A stretch of 64,000 bases of DNA, taken from JBJSXJ01 sp044235425. Lineage in GTDB: Bacteria; Planctomycetota; Planctomycetia; Pirellulales; Pirellulaceae. Below the pieces are notes generated by a model. It searched no databases, had not been told where the DNA came from, and was given only the letters and a program-made list of their open reading frames with translations. Position numbers and translations under genes: made by a program. The DNA lies in contig JBIIHW010000007.1 of NCBI GenBank assembly GCA_044235425.1, positions 87,185-151,184 of the forward strand, read 5' to 3'. This document shows, one piece after another, positions 22,352 to 30,865 of this stretch (position 1 is the stretch's first letter; every line of letters begins with the position of its first letter).

Positions 22352-23086
22352 ATGTCACTGAAAGAATTCCTTGGGACCGACGCCAACCTGCATTTCCGCG
22401 AGGAACTGTTCAACCACAGGCTGCTTTACGACCTGAAGCTGGCCACGATTGCGACGCGGGGCTATGCGTTGTTGACGTACACGAGCGACGTGGACCACGA
22501 CGGCTTCGACGTTGTTCTCGATGACCGCGATAATCTCAAGAAGATTCAGCTCAAAGCTTCCGGTCGTTGGACCAAGACCGAATCATGGGACGTCCACCGA
22601 ACGATCATTCGTCCCAACCCGCTGGTGATGGAACAGCTTGGTTTCGAGGCCTCCCCGAATTGGGGCGTCGGGGGAGGAGTAATCCTCATCGACTTCGATG
22701 TCGACGACAACAGCAGCAGTGTCGATGTCAAATACTCGTTCGCTGATATCTACACGATCACTGCAGTCGCTCTTAAGATGTTGCCTCGTCATCCGAAGAC
22801 GGTTGAGGCTGCACTAAACCTGCGGGCAGATTTATTTAACAAGAGATCGAACGACAAGATCGCCGTATCTGAAAAAATGTTCGTCCCCGCTTTGAACGCA
22901 CAACACTTGCTTGCGCTCATCGGACTCCACAGCGGAGTTCACGGAGGCGATTGGCGGACGGCCGTTTTACGTGCTGCGAGCGGGACCTGGGAACCCGCTA
23001 CCAAGACGACGCCAGAGGAAACCGCAAACCTGATAACGAACTTTGTGGGTACGATGAAACTCGCATGTGGCCTCGAACATCCATAG
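22352..23086 (+). CDS. PD-(D/E)XK-like nuclease, partner of trypsin-like protease
   Basis: This 244-residue protein starts at the ATG behind GAGGT. The core is GYALLTYTSDVDHDGFDVVL then NLKKIQLKAS: E17/E18 on the first helix, D53 and Q66-x-K68, an E-D-QxK variant of the PD-(D/E)XK site. The rest contains WGVGGGVILIDFDVDDNSSS and helices typical of stand-alone restriction-fold proteins. It is 21 bp upstream of a trypsin-like protease gene in the same orientation, opposite to the phage genes. This pairing (nuclease plus chymotrypsin-fold protease) in a phage accessory slot suggests a defence or superinfection-exclusion module, but no characterised system with exactly this pair is known to me. 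Confidence 0.7.
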   Translation: MSLKEFLGTDANLHFREELFNHRLLYDLKLATIATRGYALLTYTSDVDHDGFDVVLDDRDNLKKIQLKASGRWTKTESWDVHRTIIRPNPLVMEQLGFEASPNWGVGGGVILIDFDVDDNSSSVDVKYSFADIYTITAVALKMLPRHPKTVEAALNLRADLFNKRSNDKIAVSEKMFVPALNAQHLLALIGLHSGVHGGDWRTAVLRAASGTWEPATKTTPEETANLITNFVGTMKLACGLEHP

Positions 23087-23107
23087 CGTTTTCCGACGAG
23101 GTAGAGT

Positions 23108-24169
23108 ATGGCATCCGAAAACCATAGTAGCGCCGTTTCTTTCATGAGCCGCCACTTCGTCGCCTTGGCTTGTGAATACGAAACGATCAATCGGGACGGA
23201 AGCATTTACGGCCGCGGCACGGCCGTTTACTCCGGTTTCCTGATGCAGATTTACGGTCGGACCTTTTGGGTGACTGCGGGCCACTGCCTGAAGGACGAGC
23301 TCGACACGAACATCGACAACGGCACCTTGCGAGTCCTTGGGGGCGGGTTCCTCGACTACTTCGGGCACGAGGCGACCCATGGCCACATCGTCCCATTCAC
23401 GTACGAAGCACACACTGCCCTCTACATCGAGGAGCCGGAAAACGGATTGGACTTTGCCATTCTCATGCTGAACGAATTGCAGGAGGGATGCTTCGCCGCA
23501 AACAAGCTCGTACCAATCACGAGAGAGAACTGGATTCACCAACCGCGATTGACGTTCGACTTCTACCGGATGATCGGTATTCCGAATAGCGTCTATCCGG
23601 ACACCCCCCCCGAGGAAGTGTATGTTCGGCAAGCGATGATTGCTGTCAACCGGTTGACGATCGACGAAGTCGGCGAGCCTCCGCCCGACGTGAAAGTTCC
23701 GACAGACGCATGGTTCATCGGCCGCCTCGCCCCAGACGCTAAGATCAAGGACATAAGGGGCATGAGCGGAGGTCCGATCTACGGATTCCGCCGAGACGAC
23801 GCTGGCAACCTAAGATACCACGTCGTCGCGCTGCAAAGCCGGTGGTGGAACCAATCGCGAACGATCTTCGGTTGTTCAATCCCTTCTTTCGCAGAGGCAA
23901 TTCATCGACAGATTGACGAATTCGCCAAGATTTACAAGGATTGTGAACAAATGGGCCAGAAGAATCCAAACGACATACACGTGCCGCAGGTGATCAATAC
24001 CGCAACCGGCAAGCCCATGACGAACGAAGAGGTGCTCGTCGCAGACGTGCAACGGCGGGAGAAGCAGGGCAAGTGCGTCAAAAAGTGTGGGCAACACGAC
24101 CGATGGTGTGAACGAGGTCTCGGCCACAATGGCTTCTGCATATGCGAGATATGCAAAAAAGAAGACTGA
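23108..24169 (+). CDS. Trypsin-like serine protease with C-terminal Cys-rich tail
   Basis: The 353-residue protein carries a complete chymotrypsin-fold triad: H59 in VTAGHC, D115 in GLDFAILML and S220 in GMSGGPIYG. No signal peptide is visible, so it should act in the cytoplasm, unlike most bacterial trypsin-like proteases. The C-terminal about 70 residues contain seven Cys (CVKKCGQHDRWCERGLG, CICEICKKE), probably a zinc-binding module. It starts behind GAGG 21 bp after the nuclease gene. Cytoplasmic trypsin-like domains occur in several bacterial conflict systems, where they cleave a toxin or a target after phage sensing. Protease activation of the neighbouring nuclease is a testable idea. 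Confidence 0.75.
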   Translation: MASENHSSAVSFMSRHFVALACEYETINRDGSIYGRGTAVYSGFLMQIYGRTFWVTAGHCLKDELDTNIDNGTLRVLGGGFLDYFGHEATHGHIVPFTYEAHTALYIEEPENGLDFAILMLNELQEGCFAANKLVPITRENWIHQPRLTFDFYRMIGIPNSVYPDTPPEEVYVRQAMIAVNRLTIDEVGEPPPDVKVPTDAWFIGRLAPDAKIKDIRGMSGGPIYGFRRDDAGNLRYHVVALQSRWWNQSRTIFGCSIPSFAEAIHRQIDEFAKIYKDCEQMGQKNPNDIHVPQVINTATGKPMTNEEVLVADVQRREKQGKCVKKCGQHDRWCERGLGHNGFCICEICKKED

Positions 24170-24549
24170 CTTCCACACGAGATATGCCAAATGAAATGCT
24201 ACTCAATCGAATTCAGGGTTCCGGACGTTCGCCCATTCTACGCGCAGGAGACCTGGTTCCAGCCGTTCATGGATTCAGTTTACTCGCCGATCAGGCGAAA
24301 GACCTTCCACATCTTGCAAGTGAGCTTCTTTCCTTCGGTAAAACAGACGTGGGCACCGATGCCGTAGCCCTCAGGGAAGAGACGCAACCAGCCGACATTT
24401 TGTTGAACTCCCATGGTCCGCCGAATGAAACGTTGGAAGGTTCCGACCGTTCTCGATGGTCCATGCCATCGGCGAGGGCTTCACGTTAGTGGTGTCGGTC
24501 AAATCGACCGACACTTGTTCGATGAAGAATGACGATGAATCGGCGGTTG
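24170..24549. other. Intergenic stretch with a weak short ORF
   Basis: No convincing gene. A 58-codon plus-strand ORF at 24191-24367 (MKCYSIEFRVPDVRPFYAQE at its start) looks protein-like but has no ribosome-binding site and no recognised family. It may be a gene remnant. The two flanking genes converge here. Confidence 0.3.
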
Positions 24550-25437
24550 TTAAGGTTCCACAGCTGTAGAGTACTCACTTCGCATTACCGCATTATGAAC
24601 CCTGTCCTTTGTGACAGTTTGTCCCGTCGATTCGGACAGAAACGCAGCCGCCTTTCGCACTGATCCTTCTTGCTGGTAAGCGGCGAGCAGAATGTCGTCG
24701 GTCAGACGCGTTTTCCCCTCCGCTCGAATCTGTCGACGGATCAACAGCGTCAGTCTCTGTGGATCATGCGCGAGTGGGTTTCCGGCTGTCAGTTCAGCTT
24801 CGCCGAGAACGATGGCCGCTAACGTGGCGTCGGCGTCGATCGAAGTCCTGTCGTCCGCGAACGAAGCGACTTGCGAGATCTTAACCATCGGCGGTTCACG
24901 GCCGACCCATACTTCCTCGGGGACAGGACGATCGCCGACGAACACGACAGGGCGGGTGTTGCGGGCGATCTGGCGAGCTATGTCGCGACCATCGTGCCAG
25001 GAAAGTCCGCGGGCCAAAAGCGCGTCGCGGTACGTCCCTCGCCATTTGAGGCGTCCGAGCCGCCACAGGCGATCGGAGATGAGCAGCGTGCATTGCCCTG
25101 CGAGTTCCATCGCGGCAGCCACGCCGCTCGCCAGCATGTTCCAGTTGATCGTCCACTGTTCGAGCAGCTCGGGATCTATTTCAACCCTGAAATATGTCGG
25201 GCATGAAATGTAGTAGCGGATTCGGCCGTTCGCTCCGGAAAGTGGCACAACCTCCTCGGCATGCCCGTCGCCGCAGACTGGGCACGAGACGCACTCGGCA
25301 TTCGCCGTCCGAACCACGTAGTTCGCGGCCGCCAGCCGTTCGAAGCTGTCGCCGAGGATCGCTCGAATCGACAGCTCGTCGAATACCGGATCTCGGGCAT
25401 CGGCGAATGTCCAAAGCCAGGAAATGGGGTCACACAT
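24550..25437 (-). CDS. Uncharacterised protein with N-terminal zinc-binding motif
   Basis: This 295-residue protein contains CVSCPVCGDGHAEEVV near residue 50 and a further C in YYISCPTYFR, suggesting a zinc ribbon. A middle domain (WRGTYRDALLARGLSWHDGR, NTRPVVFVGDRPVPEEVW) and a C-terminal helical region (DDILLAAYQQEGSVRKAAAF) of HTH character follow. I do not recognise a named family. Its start overlaps the stop of the upstream gene by 8 bp, so the two form an operon just inside the integration module. Both proteins look like conserved element-specific proteins rather than phage structural ones. Confidence 0.65.
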   Translation of the reverse strand: MCDPISWLWTFADARDPVFDELSIRAILGDSFERLAAANYVVRTANAECVSCPVCGDGHAEEVVPLSGANGRIRYYISCPTYFRVEIDPELLEQWTINWNMLASGVAAAMELAGQCTLLISDRLWRLGRLKWRGTYRDALLARGLSWHDGRDIARQIARNTRPVVFVGDRPVPEEVWVGREPPMVKISQVASFADDRTSIDADATLAAIVLGEAELTAGNPLAHDPQRLTLLIRRQIRAEGKTRLTDDILLAAYQQEGSVRKAAAFLSESTGQTVTKDRVHNAVMRSEYSTAVEP

Positions 25438-26620
25438 GGACGATCCCCCATTGCTTGAGGCACCGTTTTCCGACAGCGATCAACTCGTCGGATTTCGTCC
25501 GGACCGTGCATCGGCTCGGAAGTACGATCGTGAACTCCAGCGTGCGCGGGCGACCGTCGCGGAACAGCGTGATGCGGAACGTCGCTCCCTCCACGACCGC
25601 TTGCGTTGGCATGACTCCGTAGCCCGCGAGGCCACGTTGGATCAGCTCCAGCCACTCCGCGCGGCAGATGGGAAACTCGAATTCCTGGACCGTGGCCCGC
25701 AGTTTCCGGATTTCGCCCAGCGGCTTCCAGCGAATGCTTTTGAGCTGAACGCGGTTGATGCAATCCTCGGACGCCGTCGGGTAGGTGAACGCCGGGTCGA
25801 GAAGCTGTTGCAACTGGTAGACAGGGCGATGGCGGTTGGCGGGCTCAAGGTCGATACCCAGTAGCGACTTGCAGAACGCCTGCTGGAGCGGGAAGTGGAT
25901 CGATTCGCCGCCAGTCGCGACCAGTTCGAGCAATCCGTCTACCGCCGAGTAAACGAACAGCACGGAGAACGCGAACCGGGCGGAGTGCAGCCGGAGTTGT
26001 CCGTTGTTGCCAAAGGCGAGCCGCTTGTCCGGCCAATCATCGAGGTAGGCGAAGAAGTAGTCGTCGCCGTCGTGTCGGCGCATGTGTTCGACATGGCAGT
26101 AATGGCCGCGCATCTGGGTGGGCCAGTAGAACTGCCGCAGCGCCTCGGCGAGCGCGGCGGTCATGGCCGGCGTGACCTCGATCGGAGTTCTGGGCAAGTC
26201 CTGCCGCCGAATGGCGAACCGGCCAGCCGCCAGCGAATCGGCCCGCGCGAACATCGTCGCTCTGCAGAAAAGCTCGGGGAACTCGAGATAAAACCACAGC
26301 GACTTGTTCAACCGAGTGCGGCAAGCTTTGACCTGCCACGACTGATTGGGAGCCACATGTTCGAGCTCCCGGACCAAAGCGGCGATACCGACCTCCGTGG
26401 CGGCCTCCGCGATCTCATGGAAAGCGATCTGGAATTCGCGCCGGCGATCCTCAGGCAGTTGCTGCCAAGCGGCGTAGATCGGCGCGGTCTGCTTCTTGTC
26501 CCGTAAATAATCCCAGGGCAATTCGAGCAACTCTTGCCGCTGCGCGAACAACCTGCGCAGTATCGGGATCGAGAACTGTTTCAGCAATAGGCGCGGGTGG
26601 CAAAGACTCGGGCTGGCCAT
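25430..26620 (-). CDS. Uncharacterised 396-residue element protein
   Basis: Start at 26620 with GAGGAGC upstream. The N-terminus is MASPSLCHPRLLLKQFSIPI, followed by a helical region (FQIAFHEIAEAATEVGIAAL) and a long mixed region with FYLEFPELFCRATMFARA, HVEHMRRHDGDDYFFAYLDD and LFVYSAVDGLLELVA. No Walker, HNH or recombinase motif is visible. The pair with the zinc-motif gene downstream and the position 390 bp from the recombinase operon suggest an element maintenance or transfer function, but this is unassigned. Confidence 0.65.
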   Translation of the reverse strand: MASPSLCHPRLLLKQFSIPILRRLFAQRQELLELPWDYLRDKKQTAPIYAAWQQLPEDRRREFQIAFHEIAEAATEVGIAALVRELEHVAPNQSWQVKACRTRLNKSLWFYLEFPELFCRATMFARADSLAAGRFAIRRQDLPRTPIEVTPAMTAALAEALRQFYWPTQMRGHYCHVEHMRRHDGDDYFFAYLDDWPDKRLAFGNNGQLRLHSARFAFSVLFVYSAVDGLLELVATGGESIHFPLQQAFCKSLLGIDLEPANRHRPVYQLQQLLDPAFTYPTASEDCINRVQLKSIRWKPLGEIRKLRATVQEFEFPICRAEWLELIQRGLAGYGVMPTQAVVEGATFRITLFRDGRPRTLEFTIVLPSRCTVRTKSDELIAVGKRCLKQWGIVHV

Positions 26621-26903
26621 CGTGGAAGCTCCTCGGTGAACAACACTTTCAAAACATCGGATTTCCTTGAAGAATGGTGAGTCGGCTCGCTCCGCAGCCG
26701 ACGAACGCGCCTGGCGAACATTCCGTTGACATCCACGTTCACACCGACGGCGCGCAGCTTGGGCGCGGAAAACGTCTGGAAGCGAACGGCGAGACGCAGG
26801 GCCAATGTCATGGCCCCGACTTGCCAATGAATTGCCCCAGGTTGGGGTTGGCAATGCGGCTTTTAAACGGGGTGAGCCGCGTAATTCCCCGGAGCCCGTA
26901 CGT

Positions 26904-26959
26904 CCCGGCACCGGCAAGACAGTGCACGCTGTACACTAATCCGTACAGGTCGTGCCGGG
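26904..26959. other. Nested inverted repeat near the recombinase operon
   Basis: Outer arms CCCGGCAC (26904-26911) and GTGCCGGG (26952-26959) enclose CTGTAC (26929-26934) and GTACAG (26943-26948) around ACTAATCC. It lies in the gene-free 26621-27008 interval directly downstream of the serine recombinase operon, a usual place for attP of such enzymes. A site role is speculative. Nothing else is evident in this interval. Confidence 0.35.
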
Positions 26960-27008
26960 AAATACTAGCTCGCGGAATTGGCAATTCAATCCCATTGGGA
27001 AAAGTTTT

Positions 27009-27431
27009 TCAGCGCGGCGATGGAACCCGTTTCGCGATTTCTGTTTTCAGCTTCGACCATGCCGCACGCTGGCGCCGCCAGTCGAACTCCGCCACGATCG
27101 GGCGCAGCGCCTTCTCGTGAATCGGCTCCTTGCCGGACTCGGCCGCCGGCAGGTGCAGCAGTTCCTCTTGAATGTCGGGCGCGAGGAGCGAGAGCGACAG
27201 GATCTGGGATATCCTCGGCTGCGTGACATGTGACAGCATGGCGAGCGTCGCCACATCGGCGACCTCGCCGGCCCGCAGCATCGTGTCGAAGCGGAGCGAC
27301 AACGCCACCAGCCGCGCGATACGCGGCACGCGCGGGGCCGGCGGGGCAGCTGGCTGTTCACCAGCGCTCCGGCCGCGGGGCCGACCGGTTTTGGTCCCAG
27401 ATAGGTTCAAAGAGCATTTCACCTTGATCAT
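27009..27431 (-). CDS. HTH (ParB/KorB-like) protein of the recombinase module
   Basis: The product has 140 residues. The central region (DTMLRAGEVADVATLAMLSH, VTQPRISQILSLSLLAPDIQ) forms a ParB/KorB-type helix-turn-helix, and the C-terminus (EKALRPIVAEFDWRRQRAAW) is the usual ending of small proteins that follow planctomycete-type serine recombinases. The start codon overlaps the recombinase stop in an ATGA junction. It is probably a directionality factor or a regulator of the integrase operon, inferred from conserved neighbourhood only. Confidence 0.75.
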   Translation of the reverse strand: MIKVKCSLNLSGTKTGRPRGRSAGEQPAAPPAPRVPRIARLVALSLRFDTMLRAGEVADVATLAMLSHVTQPRISQILSLSLLAPDIQEELLHLPAAESGKEPIHEKALRPIVAEFDWRRQRAAWSKLKTEIAKRVPSPR

Positions 27432-29014
27432 GCGGCATCGTCCTGAAGCGATTTGGCGGCCAACGTTTGGATGGCCGTGGGATGGAAGGCGATTTCGAGA
27501 CTGCTGGTTTCCGCCACGAATTCAATGCGATCCACGAGCAGACGCAGTAACTCGATCTGCTCGCGGGTCGGCAGCGAGTTCCACAGCGCATCGAAGTCAT
27601 CGAAGGCCGCGTCGATGTCCGATTCGGAGAGAGGGCGATTCGCCATCCGGTCGGTCTGCTGCTTGATCTCCACAAGCCGCCGCTGAACTCGGTCGATCTG
27701 GTCGTACAGTTCGACGATGCGGGCGGAGTTCGCCTGGCTTGGAGCCGGAGCGGCAAGTAACTGGCGCGACTCGGCTTGGTGCCGCGCGAGTTGGCGGTCG
27801 AGTTGCCGCTGTTCGATTTCCCATTCCCGCATGTCGCAATCGCGTTGATGAACCGCCTGCCGCCGGATCTCGGCCCGCAATGCTCCGTCGCCGCCCAGAG
27901 CCTTTAGTTGTTCGACCACGACGCGTTCGATCATGGAGGCGGGGAGCGATTTCGACGGACACGACTGGCGACCCTGCTTGATCGCCTTGATGCAGGTGTA
28001 GTAGCGATAGCGCTTGGTGCCGCGTCCCGTGAAGGTATGCACCATCGCCTGGCCGCAGGCCTGGCAGTGGATCAACCCCTTCAGCAACGCTCCGCCTTGG
28101 TTGCGGAGGAAGTTGCCTTTGCCACGAGAATGCTCTTTGAGTTGCGACTGGACTTTCTGGAACGTCTCGGAGTCGATAATCGCCTCGTGCTCGCCGTCGA
28201 ACCGCTCCGTCTTGTGCTTCAGCTTGCCCACGTAGAGCGGGTTTCTTAGCAAGTCGTACAGCGACGACTTGTCGAATTCGCGTCCCCCGCGTTGGTCGCC
28301 CTTCTTGGTGACCCAGGACTTGTTTCGCCAAGCTTGTTTCGCGAGTTCTTCGACAACCGGCAGCAACGAACCAAGTTTCAGGTACATCGCGAAAATCTGC
28401 CGAACCCGGGCCGCCTCAGTGGCATTCACGACAAGTTTCGGGCTGGGGCCCGACCGGTCGACATCGTAGCCGAGGATCGGTCGTCCGCCCGCCCATTTGC
28501 CGCGTCGGCGCTGGGCAGCGATTTTGTCGCGGATGCGTTCCGCGATCAATTCGCGTTCAAACTGAGCGAATGACAGCAGCACGTTGAGAACCAGTCGGCC
28601 CATCGGCGTGCTGGTGTTGAACTGCTGCGTTACCGAGACGAACGCGACGCTATGCTCGTCGAACGTCCCCATGATCCGAGCGAAGTCGAGCAACGAGCGG
28701 CTCAGACGATCGACTTTGTAGACGACGACGCAATCGATCTTTCCCGCATTGATGTCTTCGAGTAGTCGGAGCAACGCGGGGCGATCCGCGTTCCCGCCGG
28801 AGAACCCTCCGTCGTCGTACTGCTCGTTGACCACCTTCCAACCTTCGTGTCGCTGGCTCGCGATGTAGGCCAAAGCCGCGTCGCGCTGCGCGTCGAGCGA
28901 GTTGTATTCGAGGTCCAACCGTTCCTCGGTCGACTTCCGGGTGTAGATCGCGCAACGAACTTCGGGCGTCGCGGGCTTCTTACCGGGACTGTCGGCTTTC
29001 TTGGCTCGCGTCAT
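27428..29014 (-). CDS. Large serine recombinase (integrase)
   Basis: This 528-residue protein has the resolvase catalytic domain with the nucleophile S28 in YTRKSTEE, then YDDGGFSGGNADRPAL, VVVYKVDRLSRSLLDFARI and QFERELIAERIRDKI. A recombinase domain (GRPILGYDVD, EAARVRQIFAMY, LRNPLYVGKLKH), a zinc-binding domain (CQACGQAM, YTCIKA, CPSKSLPA) and a C-terminal coiled coil (RDCDMREWEIEQRQLDRQLA) follow. The protein is complete. Such enzymes integrate phages and mobile elements unidirectionally between attP and attB. It overlaps DUF2924 and HTH partners by 4 bp each. It marks the right end of the element. Confidence 0.95.
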   Translation of the reverse strand: MTRAKKADSPGKKPATPEVRCAIYTRKSTEERLDLEYNSLDAQRDAALAYIASQRHEGWKVVNEQYDDGGFSGGNADRPALLRLLEDINAGKIDCVVVYKVDRLSRSLLDFARIMGTFDEHSVAFVSVTQQFNTSTPMGRLVLNVLLSFAQFERELIAERIRDKIAAQRRRGKWAGGRPILGYDVDRSGPSPKLVVNATEAARVRQIFAMYLKLGSLLPVVEELAKQAWRNKSWVTKKGDQRGGREFDKSSLYDLLRNPLYVGKLKHKTERFDGEHEAIIDSETFQKVQSQLKEHSRGKGNFLRNQGGALLKGLIHCQACGQAMVHTFTGRGTKRYRYYTCIKAIKQGRQSCPSKSLPASMIERVVVEQLKALGGDGALRAEIRRQAVHQRDCDMREWEIEQRQLDRQLARHQAESRQLLAAPAPSQANSARIVELYDQIDRVQRRLVEIKQQTDRMANRPLSESDIDAAFDDFDALWNSLPTREQIELLRLLVDRIEFVAETSSLEIAFHPTAIQTLAAKSLQDDAA

Positions 29015-29508
29015 GCGCCGCTCCCGAGTTTGAAGAATCGGAATCCGTTGACGTGCGATCCGGTAACCAACTTGGCGATCGCCGAGAGGGAGCGAAATCG
29101 CTGTCCCTCGTACTCGAATCCGTCGGCCAGGACGATGACACGGATTTCCCGCCCCTTGTACTTCCGGACGAGGAGGTTGCCGGCGACTGGCAGCCGCCGG
29201 TCGGCCAGCGCATCGGCCGAATCCGCAACCGCCGTTGGCAGTGCCACCGCCGCCGAGACAATCGGTCGGCGGGGCGGTGTCACGCGCACATCGGCGTCGT
29301 CAGCCAACTCGGCCGCTCGCCGTCGAGCCCGTTCGCTCAGGTCGCCTTCCGCCCGAGCTTGGACCCGCCAGAGAATCCGGCGGACCAGATACTGCTTGTG
29401 TCGGCTCCGAGCGGGCTCGCCGACGATCTCCTCGTAGACCCGAGCCAACTGCCCGACGGTCATCCCTTCGAGCCTCGCGCGTTCGCAAGGCAAGTCCAAC
29501 TGGGACAT
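29011..29508 (-). CDS. DUF2924 protein of the recombinase module
   Basis: The product has 165 residues, start behind GGAGGAAA. The DUF2924 hallmarks are all present: an N-terminal ARLEGMTVGQLARVYEEIVG with HKQYLVRRILWRVQ, then NLLVRKYKGREIRVIVLADG, FEYEGQRFRSLSAIAKLVTG and NGFRFFKLG. DUF2924 genes almost always accompany serine recombinases in phages and integrative elements. The function is unknown, perhaps DNA binding or control of recombination direction. A Pro/Ala-rich linker (residues 75-110) separates the two halves. Confidence 0.9.
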   Translation of the reverse strand: MSQLDLPCERARLEGMTVGQLARVYEEIVGEPARSRHKQYLVRRILWRVQARAEGDLSERARRRAAELADDADVRVTPPRRPIVSAAVALPTAVADSADALADRRLPVAGNLLVRKYKGREIRVIVLADGFEYEGQRFRSLSAIAKLVTGSHVNGFRFFKLGSGA

Positions 29509-29558
29509 GCGTTTCCTCCGATTCGTGGTGTGTGCATCCCGACCAAAACCGAGCCCGG

Positions 29559-29762
29559 CTACGCCGGCGGTTCGTGAGACACACAGAGCCTCGATTCCGA
29601 GCTAACCTCAAGGTCCCGTGGGCGAGATTCGTCAAGATTCTGTGGGTCGGAATGATCCATCGACCGTCGGAGGCGAATGATGCCGCGAGCGAGAATCGCC
29701 GCGACCCGCGTGAGACGCCGCTCGCGCGTCAGAGGAATCGGGATCGAAGGTTGATCCGACAT
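29559..29762 (-). CDS. Small basic protein at the head of the recombinase operon
   Basis: This 67-residue protein runs from MSDQPSIPIPLTRERRLTRV through AAILARGIIRLRRSMDHSDP to a Ser/Pro-rich end. The RRLxxVAAILARGxxRLRR helix is a pattern I recall from very small proteins beside DUF2924/recombinase genes in planctomycetes. GGAG lies nine bases upstream of the ATG, and element L3 lies 44 nt upstream, which supports this start. It is probably the first gene of the four-gene leftward integration operon (29762 to 27009). Confidence 0.6.
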   Translation of the reverse strand: MSDQPSIPIPLTRERRLTRVAAILARGIIRLRRSMDHSDPQNLDESRPRDLEVSSESRLCVSHEPPA

Positions 29763-29805
29763 TCCGGAACTCCAGGGGTGGAGGGAAGAAGTGACGTCGG
29801 CCCCT

Positions 29806-29840
29806 GGGTTATGTATGCCGTGGAATGGCGAAGTGTCCGT
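29806..29840 (-). promoter_or_regulatory. Leftward phage promoter-like element, copy L3
   Basis: GGGTTATGTATGCCG followed, exactly 29 nt from its first G, by GTCCG. It keeps the register of L1 and L2 although the intervening bases differ. It lies upstream of the recombinase operon. Confidence 0.5.
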
Positions 29841-29944
29841 GGCAGACCGTCGATTGTCAGATAACTCCAAAGTCGAGAGCGGTAGCCCATGAGCCGAGTG
29901 GGCCGTATGGCTACTTGGCCGCGAGCTTCCAACCAGTTGAGACT

Positions 29945-30748
29945 CTAATTCAGCTTGTCGACCGCAGTCCCTAGCAGATTTGACGATCCAGCCACGTGAA
30001 CAATGCCAGCAATATCGATCGTTATCGGACGAATCTGCGAATAGAGCGCTGCAAGGTTCTTGACAACCGACATGAGTTTGTTGAAGGCCGCTAGGAAACG
30101 ACTATTTTCCGGTTTTTGAATCACGATTAGGTCGTTTGCTGTTGTAGCGAATTCGCCGATAACATTTGCGAGTGCGGCATGGAAACTCTTGGCTCCACCG
30201 ATTTGGTAGTCGTCAATGGCGCGACGAATTGACGAAAGCAGAGTTAATATCCATCTTCGCAAGTCAATGGGCATTTCACTCTGCCGCACGAATTCAAACA
30301 ATTCATCGACAAGCTTCTTGCACTCTTCGAGGTCTTTTTGCTCAGCGACCGACTCCGACGGGAGCAGAGTTTCCAAGTTGCTCAGCATCGTCAAGGTCGC
30401 GTCATTTAGGAACTGGCTGCGGACTTCACTCCAGGGCGCCCCAAGTGGTGTGTCGGCCAACGCCTTCTTAATCTGAGGTACGTGTGCAAGCAGAACTTCC
30501 GGTTTGAACTTGGTACCTTCACAGAACTGCCTTACTTCCTCTTCTAAACGGGCAACCTCGCCGAACAGCGAGAACTGCGACTGTCTGATCGCAATGCAAT
30601 CGTTGAGTGTCAATGTATTGATGTTCTGAGAGGTCAGCGTTATTTGAAAGACCTTGGCCCACACGAAAACATTGTGAGTGTTAGGGTCCTTGTGATCGGG
30701 GAAAAGGAATCGCTTTAACCTGCCTGCCGTGTTCATTTCAGAAATCAT
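29945..30748 (-). CDS. Hypothetical helical protein beyond the element end
   Basis: With the ATG at 30748 (or 30736) the product has about 267 residues, predicted almost all helix: SLFGEVARLEEEVRQFCEGT, TLTMLSNLETLLPSESVAEQ, and a C-terminal FNKLMSVVKNLAALYSQIR. The reading frame stays open upstream through a MITE-like insertion to 30916, but that segment (MFSCRVSRQGGQ) is not credible. No family is recognised. Base composition is lower in GC than the phage genes to the left. It is followed by a gene-free stretch, then the L3 element. Host gene or island gene cannot be decided. Confidence 0.5.
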   Translation of the reverse strand: MISEMNTAGRLKRFLFPDHKDPNTHNVFVWAKVFQITLTSQNINTLTLNDCIAIRQSQFSLFGEVARLEEEVRQFCEGTKFKPEVLLAHVPQIKKALADTPLGAPWSEVRSQFLNDATLTMLSNLETLLPSESVAEQKDLEECKKLVDELFEFVRQSEMPIDLRRWILTLLSSIRRAIDDYQIGGAKSFHAALANVIGEFATTANDLIVIQKPENSRFLAAFNKLMSVVKNLAALYSQIRPITIDIAGIVHVAGSSNLLGTAVDKLN

Positions 30749-30865
30749 ACGAGCCGTTCTAACGTTTGAGGAGGTCGCATTGCAGAACCCAGCGAAATCG
30801 CGTTTATATCGCTTTTCAATGAATACTGTCAATGTGCGGCGTTTTGGGCAGGTTTGGCTGACTAA

